A DNA stretch of 64,000 nt from Komagataeibacter medellinensis NBRC 3288. GTDB lineage: Bacteria; Pseudomonadota; Alphaproteobacteria; Acetobacterales; Acetobacteraceae. Below the pieces are notes generated by a model. It saw only the letters and a list, made by a program, of their open reading frames with translations, did not search any database and had not been told where the DNA came from. The DNA lies in assembly GCF_000182745.2 (NCBI RefSeq), contig NC_016027.1, forward strand, positions 1,603,501 through 1,667,500, written 5' to 3'. Of this stretch, positions 20,716 through 29,147 are shown one piece after another. The position numbers were made by a program, and so were the translations under genes. How positions within the stretch are numbered: the stretch's first letter is position 1; each line of letters begins with the position of its first letter.

Positions 20716-22146
20716 TTATCTTGAATCCAATAATGCCGCCACATCCTGCCCGCTTTTGCGGGCACGGATTCCGGTCGAAACCATACCCAGAACCGCAATA
20801 CCCAAGGCGGCGGCAATCATGCACCACCACACCACATGTGTAGCCTGTGCAAATGTGCTCCACTGCACCCCATCCGCGCGCACGCTGCCCGCGCTCAGCG
20901 CGCCCCCCAGCGCAATGCCCAGAAGTGCGCCCACCTGCCTGCTAGTGGAGGCGATAGCCGCGGCGACCCCCGCCTGCGCGCGCGGCATGCCGGAAATGGC
21001 GGAATTGGTAATGGGAGCATTGCACATACCAAACCCACACCCGCACAACCCGTAGGAAAGCAGCAGCATCCCCAACGGGGTTGTGGTGTCCAAACGGGTC
21101 AGCAGGATGGCGCTCAGCACGAATCCAGCGGATGAGAGCACCAGCGGCAGGCGCGCGCCATACCGCCCCGTCAGCCGCCCCGAAAGTGGGGCGCACAGCA
21201 TGCTGCCAAAGGCGAAGGGCAACGTACACAGCCCCGCCTGCAGGGCGGGCAGGCCACGCACGCCCTGCAGGTAGAGCGTGTTAAGGAACAGAAACGCGCT
21301 AAAGATGGCAAACGCCAGCACCGCAATCACGATTGCCCCGGAAAAGGGCCATGCCCGAAAAAACCGCAGGTCAATCAGCGGGGTCGCCGCACGCTGCTCG
21401 ACCAGCACAAAAGCCACGATAGACAGGAACCCGAAACCTAGGAATCCGAAAATGGTTGGAGAAGCCCAGCCATAATTATGCGCCTCGATCAGACCTGAGG
21501 TCATCATGGCCAGCGCCACGATGGCCAGCAATTGTCCCGGCGCGTCGATTGCCCGTTTTGTCCCACCAAGGGATTCCGGCACAAAGCGCAGGGTCAGCGC
21601 GATCGCGATCAACCCGATCGGCACATTGACCCAGAATACCGCCTGCCAACCCACCCAGTGCACCAGCACGCCACCCACGATCGGCCCCAGCGCCAGCGCC
21701 ACACCGGACGTGGCACCCCATGTGCCGATGGCCTGCGCGCGGGCGCGCGGTTCGACATAGACGCTGGTCAGGATGGAAAGAGCCACGGGATTGAGCATGG
21801 AGCCGCCAATGCCCTGCACCGCGCGCGCCATGACCAGCATGTCCACGCTACGCGCAAGACCGCACAGGGCCGACCCGCCGCAGAACAGGCCGATACCCAA
21901 CAGGAACATCCGCCGCCGCCCAAAGCGGTCAGCCAGCGAACCGACCAGCAGCATGAGACTGGCCACCATGAGGGTATAGGCGTCCACCACCCATTGCAGG
22001 GTAGAGAAACTGCCATGCATTTCCGCACGGATCGAGGGAAGCACGACATTAACCACCGTCACATCCATCATAACCAGCAGAAGGCTGAGGCAGCACGTTG
22101 CCAGCACGATACGCGGATAAATGGTGACGGAGGGACTAACTGCCAT
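20716..22146 (-). CDS. MFS drug exporter, DHA2 (14-TM, EmrB/QacA) family
   Basis: 476 residues, an inner-membrane proton antiporter likely exporting drugs or other small molecules. Motif D1 LLLVMMDVTVVNVVLPSI is in TM1, motif A GSLADRFGRRRMF lies between TM2 and TM3, and motif C (GALGPIVGGVL-like, here ALALGPIVGGVLVHWVGWQAVFWVNVPIG) is in TM5, all characteristic of antiporter MFS proteins. Length and hydrophobic segments fit 13-14 helices. No adaptor gene (EmrA type) adjoins it, so it may act alone. Substrate unknown. Confidence 0.88.
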   Translation of the reverse strand: MAVSPSVTIYPRIVLATCCLSLLLVMMDVTVVNVVLPSIRAEMHGSFSTLQWVVDAYTLMVASLMLLVGSLADRFGRRRMFLLGIGLFCGGSALCGLARSVDMLVMARAVQGIGGSMLNPVALSILTSVYVEPRARAQAIGTWGATSGVALALGPIVGGVLVHWVGWQAVFWVNVPIGLIAIALTLRFVPESLGGTKRAIDAPGQLLAIVALAMMTSGLIEAHNYGWASPTIFGFLGFGFLSIVAFVLVEQRAATPLIDLRFFRAWPFSGAIVIAVLAFAIFSAFLFLNTLYLQGVRGLPALQAGLCTLPFAFGSMLCAPLSGRLTGRYGARLPLVLSSAGFVLSAILLTRLDTTTPLGMLLLSYGLCGCGFGMCNAPITNSAISGMPRAQAGVAAAIASTSRQVGALLGIALGGALSAGSVRADGVQWSTFAQATHVVWWCMIAAALGIAVLGMVSTGIRARKSGQDVAALLDSR

Positions 22147-22245
22147 GACGGATCACCCCTGACCTGAACGCCATGGCCCATGGCGGGGGCCGCCGCGCTT
22201 CCGGCAGCAAAGGACCGGAAAAAATATCTGTTTCAAGGGGCTGTA

Positions 22246-22319
22246 TGGAGCGGGCGAAGGGAATCGAACCCTCCTCAGAAGCTTGGAAGGCTACTGCATT
22301 ACCACTATGCTACGCCCGC
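22246..22319 (-). tRNA. tRNA-Gly (anticodon TCC)
   Basis: 74 bases including encoded CCA. The acceptor arms GCGGGCG/CGCCCGC pair perfectly; the D stem is GCAT/ATGC, the anticodon loop CTTCCAA, and the T arm AGGGTTCGATTCCCT. One U-U mismatch appears in the anticodon stem (GTAGC against GCTTC). Confidence 0.95.
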
Positions 22320-22542
22320 CCACAGGTTGTCAGACCTATAGCGTTTCTGCCCCGCCGGTTGCAAGCCATAAACCAGCGCCAGCCCTAATAGGAACAAAAC
22401 TTTTGCTTTTTATGCCATACCCCCTTGACTTTCGACGCGAGTCATACTTTTTTCCGCTTCCTGTGCCGGGTTCGCATGGATGACCCGAAACGGTGTGGTT
22501 TACGCCACACCAGATGTTTCGGGGTTTCGCAGGCGGCTTTGC

Positions 22543-22619
22543 AGGGGTGTAGCTCAATTGGCTAGAGCGCCGGTCTCCAAAACCGGAGGTTGCGGGTTCG
22601 AGACCCTCCACCCCTGCCA
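22543..22619 (+). tRNA. tRNA-Trp (anticodon CCA)
   Basis: 77 bases with encoded CCA. Acceptor AGGGGTG pairs with CACCCCT, the anticodon stem GGTCT.../...ACC surrounds CTCCAAA, and the T arm is GCGGGTTCGAGACCCTC-like. It directly precedes secE-nusG, the usual order in bacteria. Confidence 0.96.
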
Positions 22620-22755
22620 TTCTACCGGTCGGGCATTACCCTTCCGGCCTGGCACCCGATGGGTCGGGCCACAATGGTCCGCACCGGATTCTTAGGCCCC
22701 GCACTGGCTGGAGCAGTCCAGTTGGTGCGCCGTGGCGTTGCAGGAAGGGTATTTC

Positions 22756-22950
22756 GTGTCGGTCAGTCCCGCGAAATTTGTTGAAGACGTACGTGCCGAA
22801 GCCAGAAAAATCACCTGGCCGACACGACGCGCCACCCTGATGACAACGGGTGCGGTCCTGGCCATGGCCGGTCTTGCATCGGTTTTCTTTTTCCTCGTCG
22901 ACGAGGTGATCGGCCTTGCCGTACGGAAACTCTTCGGACTGGGAGGCTGA
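22756..22950 (+). CDS. secE: Preprotein translocase subunit SecE
   Basis: 64 residues with a single transmembrane helix, stabilising SecY in the Sec translocon. SPAKFVEDVRAEARKITWPTRRATL is the conserved amphipathic helix and hinge; residues about 28-55 are the membrane span. The start is GTG 22756 with AGGAAGG 7 nt upstream. It is followed by nusG after 8 nt. Confidence 0.94.
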   Translation: MSVSPAKFVEDVRAEARKITWPTRRATLMTTGAVLAMAGLASVFFFLVDEVIGLAVRKLFGLGG

Positions 22951-22958
22951 GTTCAGCC

Positions 22959-23489
22959 ATGGCCAAGCGGTGGTATGTGATCCACGTCTATTCGGGCTTC
23001 GAGAAGAAGATAGCCCAGCACATCACGGAACAGGCCGCCCAGAAGGGTCTGGCCGATCATTTCGGTGAAATCCTTGTCCCCTCGGAAGAGGTGACGGAAG
23101 TGCGTCGGGGCCAGAAGGTCAACTCCGAGCGCAAATTCTTCCCCGGTTATGTGCTGGTCAACATGGAACTGACCGATGAGGCGTGGCACCTGGTCAAGGA
23201 CACGCCCAAGGTTACCGGTTTCCTGGGCAGCAAGACGCGCCCCTCGCCCATCCCCAAGGTCGAGGCCGAGCGGATCATGAAACAGGCGCAGGAAGGCGTG
23301 GAGCGCGTGCGCCCCTCCGTCACTTTCGAGATTGGCGAGCAGATCCGCGTGGCCGATGGTCCCTTCACCTCGTTCAACGGCACGATCGAGGAAGTAGACG
23401 AGGAACGCGGTCGCCTGAAGGTCAGCGTTTCCATCTTTGGCCGGTCAACACCGGTGGATCTGGAATACAATCAGGTGGAGAAGGTCTGA
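22959..23489 (+). CDS. nusG: Transcription termination/antitermination factor NusG
   Basis: 176 residues. The N-terminal NGN domain (KRWYVIHVYSGFEKKIAQHI, FPGYVLVNMELTDEAWHLVKDTPKVTGFLG) binds RNA polymerase; the C-terminal KOW domain (GEQIRVADGPFTSFNGTIEEVDEERGRLKVSVSIFGR) contacts Rho or NusE/S10. ATG 22959 has a GGAGG about 16 nt upstream. The ribosomal protein genes rplK-rplA-rplJ-rplL that usually follow are absent; a terminator and a repeat follow instead. Confidence 0.97.
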   Translation: MAKRWYVIHVYSGFEKKIAQHITEQAAQKGLADHFGEILVPSEEVTEVRRGQKVNSERKFFPGYVLVNMELTDEAWHLVKDTPKVTGFLGSKTRPSPIPKVEAERIMKQAQEGVERVRPSVTFEIGEQIRVADGPFTSFNGTIEEVDEERGRLKVSVSIFGRSTPVDLEYNQVEKV

Positions 23490-23505
23490 TCCTTCCCCAT
23501 TTCTG

Positions 23506-23533
23506 AAAAAAGGGTGCCTCCGGGCACCTTTTT
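23506..23533 (+). terminator. Intrinsic terminator after nusG
   Basis: AAAAAAGGGTGCC-TCC-GGGCACCTTTTTT hairpin followed by a T-run, 17 nt after the nusG stop. Confidence 0.88.
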
Positions 23534-23590
23534 TATTGTCCGGTCACTTTTCAGGCTGCCAACAGTGCGTTTGCACGGTTCACAGCAAGC

Positions 23591-23696
23591 CCTTGATAAA
23601 AAATAATAAAGGTTTTTGTCTGCTGCCTTTTTTCAAAAAGGCAGCAGCCTTTGAAGCTTCTTGAACAAGCTTCACCAAAAACTTTCTTATGATTTC
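23591..23696. repeat. MITE-like intergenic repeat, copy B (intact hairpins)
   Basis: Ends CCTTGATAAAAAATAATAAAG and CACCAAAAACTTTCTTATGATTT form imperfect terminal inverted repeats. Inside are two hairpins: CTGCTGCCTTTTT (23620-23632) pairing with 23635-23647, and GAAGCTT (23653-23659) pairing with AAGCTTC (23667-23673). It lies between the nusG terminator and the 3' end of pqiC and matches copy A at 15222-15325. Confidence 0.75.
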
Positions 23697-23702
23697 AGGT
23701 TT

Positions 23703-24350
23703 TTACCGGCGAGTCTGAGCGGGCGCAGGCGGCAGGGCCTGCAGCCTCTCTGCCGCCATATCCGCCACCTGCCCCGCAAGCTGGCTCAGGGCCGCCACCA
23801 TGGCGCGTGTACCGCTATCGGCAGGTGTAGCCGTAAGCGCAAGCGGCACGGACAGCGCATGCTCGGCATCTCCCGCCCTGTGCACAGATAGGCTGCCGCC
23901 CAGATGCACCACGCCGCTCGCATCACGGGCAAAGCGGGTGATCTCTACTTCCACAAAACCCTGTGCGGGCACGGTGGTCGCATCGTTCTGGGCAAAGACG
24001 CTACGGCCGGGCAGGCGCTGCTGCAGGTCAGTGGCCAGCACATGCCCCAGCATGGGGGCAAGCGGCTCGCTCCAGGCCGCCCCCGCCAACGGGGTCAGGC
24101 TGTAGTCATCCTGCGTGCCGACAATGTTCTGCCGGTCCAGCGAGGGCGGTACGCCGGGCGTGCGGACCTCGATTACGGCGGGCACCTGCCCCCCCATACC
24201 GGTCGGCTGCGTGCTGGCAATGGGGGCCAGGGAGTACAGCGTCGGGTCGGATGAACCGCAGCCTGCCAGTGCCAGCAGCCCCGCCACTGCGGCACATGCC
24301 ACCACGCGCGGCGGCCGGGAAGGAGTGAAATGCCAGAAGGGGCGTTGCAT
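23703..24350 (-). CDS. pqiC: PqiC-like outer-membrane lipoprotein (ABC-type transport auxiliary)
   Basis: 215 residues. A signal peptide with lipobox LLALAGC (Cys near residue 31) anchors it to a membrane, probably the outer one. The mature part matches the ABC_trans_aux family (LYSLAPI, VIEVRTPGVPPSLDRQNIV, WSEPLAPMLGHVLATDLQQRLPG). With PqiA and PqiB it should form a lipid-transport bridge across the periplasm. It starts 3 nt after the pqiB stop. Confidence 0.85.
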   Translation of the reverse strand: MQRPFWHFTPSRPPRVVACAAVAGLLALAGCGSSDPTLYSLAPIASTQPTGMGGQVPAVIEVRTPGVPPSLDRQNIVGTQDDYSLTPLAGAAWSEPLAPMLGHVLATDLQQRLPGRSVFAQNDATTVPAQGFVEVEITRFARDASGVVHLGGSLSVHRAGDAEHALSVPLALTATPADSGTRAMVAALSQLAGQVADMAAERLQALPPAPAQTRR

Positions 24351-24353
24351 GTC

Positions 24354-26018
24354 TTATCGTCCCGTAATCAGTGCGGAAGGGTGATGGGTCAGGAAATCCG
24401 ACAGGAAGCGCAGCGAACGCGCGGCATCGTTAAGCTGCTGCATCATCTGCTGCAGGTTGCGCTGGAAGTCCGTATCCCCGCCATAGCTGGACAGCACGGA
24501 ATTCGCATTCTTGAGTGTCTTGTCCATGCCACTGAGCAACTGTGGCATTTCAGAGCGCGCATCATGCGATATGACCTGCAGGTTCTGTAGTGAACTCCGC
24601 AGCGCGGTCAGCGCCTGCTTGGTATCGGGGCTATTGATCCGGGCATCGGCATGGGCCAGCAGGCTGTTCAGGTTTTCACCCATCTGGGTCAGGGGCATCG
24701 CAGCGATCTTGTCACTTACGGTAGAGAGCGAATCCATAATCCCGGCCATGCCGCCCGCCTGGCCCGGCAGCACCATGGCATCGCCTTCCATCTGAACCTG
24801 GGCAGGTTTGGCATTCTTGACGAAGGTCAGCCCGATTTCGGATTCGCCGGTCAGCATGCTGGTGCTCTGCACCGAAGCCCGCAGTCCGTCCGCTACCTGC
24901 GTGCGCAGCAGGGCCGCCAGCGCCTTGGGCGAGACCTGCTGGTTATCGAGCACACGCTCGGGCTGGAGTTCCATCGCAACCCGTACCTGCGCCTTACCCG
25001 TTGCCGGATCGACCTGCAGGCGCACATCATCAATCATGCCGACCTGTATGCCGAACATGGTCAGCCTGCCGCCCTTGGTCAGGCCAGTGACGGAACTGGT
25101 GATATAAGTGACAAGCGGAATCCGCTCACGGTAGCCCGCACTGTTGGCTTCCTCGGCACTGTCATAAAGCTGGAAGGTGGTATCCGGCCCGGCGGTGATG
25201 GGCAGGGTATTCTTCTCGTTACGCACATCGGGCGGGTCAAACGCCACGCCACCGGACAGCAACGCCTGCAGGGACTGCAACTTCACCTTCAGGCCGCCCG
25301 CGCCAAGGCCCACCTGCACGCCCGATACGTTCCAGAAGCGCGTATTGGTGCGCAGGTAGTGGTCGTACGGTGCCTGAACGAAAATCTGCACCTTGATCGG
25401 CCCGCGTCCTTCGGGGGGCATGGTGTAGCCCAGCACTTCGCCCACCACCACATCGCGGAAGAAAATCGGCGCCCCCTGCCCCAATGAACCAAGGGACTGG
25501 GTAATGAGCGTATAGGTATGTCCCGGCTGGTCGGAGCGCACACCCGGCGGAGATTCAAGCCCGGTAAAGTGGGTGATGTAGCGGCCACCGGGTTCACCCG
25601 CATCCATGGCGATATACGCACCTGACATGACGGTTTCCAGACCTGTCACGCTGGCACCGTTGATGCGCGGGCGCACGACCCAGAAGCGGGCATGGTCAGT
25701 CAGCATGCGGCCTGCCGCCGAGGTCATGCGCACGCGGACTTCCACATGGTGAAAATCATCGCTCAGCCGGATGGAATCAACCGTGCCGAGCGAGACCGCC
25801 TTGTTCTTGACCTCGGTCTGACCACTGGTCAGGCCATCGGCGGTATCGAAGGTGATGACGATCAGCGGCCCGCGCCCGGTTATCCCTTTCCAACCCAGGT
25901 AGCCTGCAATCAGTAGCGCCACGATCGGCACAAGCCAGACCACTGAAAAACGGTATTTCCGTGCACGGGCCTGTGGCACCGCACCGTGCGGATCATTGGA
26001 TGGAAAATCGTCATTCAC
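24354..26018 (-). CDS. pqiB: MCE-domain lipid transport protein PqiB
   Basis: 554 residues, near the 546 of E. coli PqiB. One N-terminal transmembrane helix (residues 25-45) is followed by three MCE domains; the first begins ITFDTADGLTSGQTEVKNKAVSLGTVDSI, and the others start around residues 160 and 290. The long C-terminal helical region (residues 400-540) would form the needle across the periplasm. Its ATG overlaps the pqiA stop (ATGA) and pqiC follows, giving a complete pqiABC operon. Confidence 0.92.
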   Translation of the reverse strand: MNDDFPSNDPHGAVPQARARKYRFSVVWLVPIVALLIAGYLGWKGITGRGPLIVITFDTADGLTSGQTEVKNKAVSLGTVDSIRLSDDFHHVEVRVRMTSAAGRMLTDHARFWVVRPRINGASVTGLETVMSGAYIAMDAGEPGGRYITHFTGLESPPGVRSDQPGHTYTLITQSLGSLGQGAPIFFRDVVVGEVLGYTMPPEGRGPIKVQIFVQAPYDHYLRTNTRFWNVSGVQVGLGAGGLKVKLQSLQALLSGGVAFDPPDVRNEKNTLPITAGPDTTFQLYDSAEEANSAGYRERIPLVTYITSSVTGLTKGGRLTMFGIQVGMIDDVRLQVDPATGKAQVRVAMELQPERVLDNQQVSPKALAALLRTQVADGLRASVQSTSMLTGESEIGLTFVKNAKPAQVQMEGDAMVLPGQAGGMAGIMDSLSTVSDKIAAMPLTQMGENLNSLLAHADARINSPDTKQALTALRSSLQNLQVISHDARSEMPQLLSGMDKTLKNANSVLSSYGGDTDFQRNLQQMMQQLNDAARSLRFLSDFLTHHPSALITGR

Positions 26019-27502
26019 GCCTGATCTGGCTCCATGCGGGCTGGAACAATACCAGCCGGGGTAAGGGAAGAAGAAGATACGGCACCGTCGCGCCCGGCCT
26101 GCGCGCGCAGCACGGCTGGCGGCAGGCCGTCAGTTACCGGGCCGTTGCGCCCTGCCGCATCCCACATGATGCGCGGGTCAAAGCTCCACGCCGCCAGCAG
26201 GGTCAGCACCACCACGGCGGCAAACGCCACCATGCCCGCATTGGCGGTGACACTGGCCATGGCATTGAAGCGCACGACCGCCACAAGGATTGAAATCATG
26301 AACACATCAATCATCGACCACCGACCCACCATGTCGACCAGCCGGAACAGCCGGGTGCGGGCCACCAGATGCCCCCGCGCGCCACGCCAGGTCTGGCCAA
26401 TCATCCACCCCAGGCTGAGGATCTTGAGCATGGGCACGGTGATGGAGGCAAAGAACACGAGCAGCGAGAGCGGGATCATGCCATCCACCCACAACTCGAT
26501 CGCGCCTTCGATGATGGTATGCCCCCCGCCGCCGCCCATGCGCAGGAAGGTCATGACCGGGTAAAGGTTGGCGGGGATGTAGAACACGATGGCCGCGATC
26601 AGGAAGGCGGTGGTGCGGGTGAGCGACTGCGGCAGGCGGCGCCATACCTTGTGCTCGCAGCGCGGGCAGATGCCTACGCAGTGCATGTTGGTAACCGGTT
26701 GCGCCAGTTCCCCCACCAGTCCGCACGATGTGCAGGCGACCAGATGGTCTACCGGCGGCAGGCCGGTCTCGTCCACATGGGCGTAATCCACCACCACCTT
26801 CTGGCCGTTTTCGTTACGGGTGACACGGTCGATCCGGCGGTGGCGCCAGATCATCTCGGTATCCAGTGTCGAATCGGTAGCGGCCATGGTCAGCATCAAT
26901 GCACCAATCAGGTACACCGCAGGCCCCACGTCCACATGCGCCATATCAGTCAGTTTGGTGTAAGCCACGAAGATGCCAAGAATATAGACCTCGACCATCG
27001 ACCATGGCCGCAGCTTGTCGTACCACACCAGCACGCCCGGCGCCCAGTCGGGCAGACGTGTGCACGAAGCGGCATACAGGATGGCGAACATGAACCCGAT
27101 CGCAACCGCAGGCGCCAGAATCGTAACCGCGCCAACCAGCAGCCCTGCCTCTCCCCAGCCTTCATGCATGAGTTCCATCGGCCCGGTCAGCAGGTCCACC
27201 GTGCGCTGGCGGCCATAGACATCCAGTGTCATGAGCGAGGAGGCAAGGGCCGCAAGGTAGAACGCGGCCGAACTGATACAGAAGGCCAGCGGCGTTGCCA
27301 GCGGGGCGGTGCGCCGCCTGCGCGCAAGCTTCTGCCCGCAACGCGTGCAGGTGGCCTGCTGGCCTGCCTCCAGGTCCGGCACGCGCTGGTACAGCCCGCA
27401 GCCGGGGCATTCCGACAGGCCGCCAATAATGCGCACATGCGGGACGTGGCCCAGCCCCGCATCATCACAGCGCAGCCGTGTGGAGAAAGGTGACATGCTC
27501 AT
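26015..27502 (-). CDS. pqiA: Inner-membrane protein PqiA
   Basis: 495 residues with two repeated PqiA domains of four membrane helices each. Each repeat begins with a zinc-ribbon pair: CPGCGLYQRVP...CTRCGQKL (residues 34-59) and CTSCGLVGELAQPV...CPRCEHKVWRR (around residues 256-285). It is the inner-membrane partner of PqiB. MSMSPF at 27502 and MSPF at 27496 are both possible starts. The C-terminus extends about 60 residues past the last helix. Confidence 0.92.
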   Translation of the reverse strand: MSMSPFSTRLRCDDAGLGHVPHVRIIGGLSECPGCGLYQRVPDLEAGQQATCTRCGQKLARRRRTAPLATPLAFCISSAAFYLAALASSLMTLDVYGRQRTVDLLTGPMELMHEGWGEAGLLVGAVTILAPAVAIGFMFAILYAASCTRLPDWAPGVLVWYDKLRPWSMVEVYILGIFVAYTKLTDMAHVDVGPAVYLIGALMLTMAATDSTLDTEMIWRHRRIDRVTRNENGQKVVVDYAHVDETGLPPVDHLVACTSCGLVGELAQPVTNMHCVGICPRCEHKVWRRLPQSLTRTTAFLIAAIVFYIPANLYPVMTFLRMGGGGGHTIIEGAIELWVDGMIPLSLLVFFASITVPMLKILSLGWMIGQTWRGARGHLVARTRLFRLVDMVGRWSMIDVFMISILVAVVRFNAMASVTANAGMVAFAAVVVLTLLAAWSFDPRIMWDAAGRNGPVTDGLPPAVLRAQAGRDGAVSSSSLTPAGIVPARMEPDQA

Positions 27503-27597
27503 ACACCGCCCAGCATATAGACCAAATTAAAATGGGGAATGGCACATTTGAGATATTGCATCATGCCAGCCCATCGTTTATCAGACCCCACAGGTTT

Positions 27598-27672
27598 GCC
27601 GACATAGCTCAGGGGTAGAGCAACTGATTCGTAATCAGTAGGCCCTCGGTTCAATTCCGAGTGTCGGCACCA
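27598..27672 (+). tRNA. tRNA-Thr (anticodon CGT)
   Basis: 75 bases with encoded CCA. Acceptor GCCGACA pairs with TGTCGGC, anticodon stem ACTGA/TCAGT surrounds TTCGTAA, and the T arm is CTCGGTTCAATTCCGAG. Confidence 0.96.
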
Positions 27673-27782
27673 CCTTTTCTTCCTGATATATATTGATTTT
27701 CTGTTACCCCTCCTGGCTACGGCTGCATGGTTATAGGGTAACAGGTGGCAGGCAGATGCCACAGCTGACCAAAGTCATGCCC

Positions 27783-29129
27783 CTACAGCCCGCACCACCC
27801 CAGAATCAGGCACATCACCAGCCCCGCGACCCCGATCAGGGTCTCGATGACCGACCAGGTCCGCAGGGTCTGCGCAACACTCAGCCCCAGCGCATCACGC
27901 ACCTGCCAGAAGCCGGAATCATTCATCGGGCCGAACATGACCGCCCCCGCCCCGGTGCCCAGCACCATCAGTTCGGGCGAAACACCCTGCCCATGCGCCA
28001 TGATGGGGGCGACAATCCCTGCCGTGGTACTCATGGCCACGGTGGCCGATCCCACCGCAAGGCGCATTCCTGCCGCCAGCCCCCATGCCAGGATGAGCAG
28101 CGGCACATGCATGTCCACCGCCGTGCGCGCAATCGCATCCGAAATGCCGCTATCCATCAGTTCCGCGCCAAAGCCACCCCCTGCACCGATCATAAGCAGT
28201 AGGCCAGCCAGCGGGCCAAGGCATTCACTGGAATAGCCAAGCACCTGCTCACGCGTAAGCCCGCGCCGCAGCCCCAGCGTCCAGAACGACAGCAGTGCCG
28301 CCAGCGCCAGTCCCACATTGGGGTCACCCGCAAAACGCAGCATGACTGCCCACCACGCCGCCTGAGATCCCATGAATCGCGTGGCCGATCCTGCCAGCAT
28401 GAGCACCATGGGGGCCAGGATGGTGAACAGCGTGATGCCAAAACCAGGCAGGTCGCCACTGGCACGCGGTGCCGTGGCATGCTGGCTGGCGGCCTGCGCC
28501 CCGGCATCAGACGGCAGACGGGGCACGATAAAACGGGCATAGAACGGGCCGGACAGGATCGCCACTGGCACGCTGACCAGCGCGCCCAGCCAGATCAGGC
28601 GGCCAGTATCGGCATGGTAGGCCGCAAGGGCGAACATGGTGCCGGGATGGGGCGGCATGTAGCCCTGCACCACGGACAGCGCCGCCGTAACCGGCAGCGC
28701 CACATGCAGAAGCGGCGTGCCTGTCCGCCGTGCAATGGAAAAAGCCAGCGGCACCAGAATGACAAAACCGACGGTAAAGAATACCGAAAGCCCGACCAGC
28801 AGCCCGATCACCATCATCGCCCAGTCCAGCCGCTTCGGCCCGGCCAGTGACACCACGGTCATGGCAATGCGGTCTGCCCCGCCCGAGACCTCCAGCATCT
28901 TGCCCAGCATGGTGCCCAGCGCGATGACGGACGCAATCTGGCCCAACACCTGCCCTGCCCCGCTCTCAAACGAGGTCACGACCTTTGCCGCGGGCATGCC
29001 TGCGGCAAATCCCAGCAGCATGGACGCGATGAACAGGGCAAGGAAGGGGTTGAGCTTGGTGCGCTCAATCAGGAAAACAACAATACAGATGGCCATGACA
29101 GCCAGTAACAGGGCCATGCCGACCGACAT
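27783..29129 (-). CDS. Gluconate:H+ symporter, GntP family
   Basis: 448 residues with about 12-14 hydrophobic segments, an inner-membrane permease for gluconate or a related sugar acid. Family features are LNPFLALFIASMLLGFAAGMP near the N-terminus, ALSVVQGYMPPHPGTMFAL in the middle, and GAGGGFGAELMDSGIS with SATVAMSTTAGIVAPIM near the end. Gluconate uptake fits an acetic acid bacterium that oxidises glucose outside the cytoplasm. GGGAAAGCAGCA precedes the ATG. No gluconate kinase is adjacent. Confidence 0.88.
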   Translation of the reverse strand: MSVGMALLLAVMAICIVVFLIERTKLNPFLALFIASMLLGFAAGMPAAKVVTSFESGAGQVLGQIASVIALGTMLGKMLEVSGGADRIAMTVVSLAGPKRLDWAMMVIGLLVGLSVFFTVGFVILVPLAFSIARRTGTPLLHVALPVTAALSVVQGYMPPHPGTMFALAAYHADTGRLIWLGALVSVPVAILSGPFYARFIVPRLPSDAGAQAASQHATAPRASGDLPGFGITLFTILAPMVLMLAGSATRFMGSQAAWWAVMLRFAGDPNVGLALAALLSFWTLGLRRGLTREQVLGYSSECLGPLAGLLLMIGAGGGFGAELMDSGISDAIARTAVDMHVPLLILAWGLAAGMRLAVGSATVAMSTTAGIVAPIMAHGQGVSPELMVLGTGAGAVMFGPMNDSGFWQVRDALGLSVAQTLRTWSVIETLIGVAGLVMCLILGWCGL

Positions 29130-29147
29130 TGCTGCTTTCCCTTCTGT

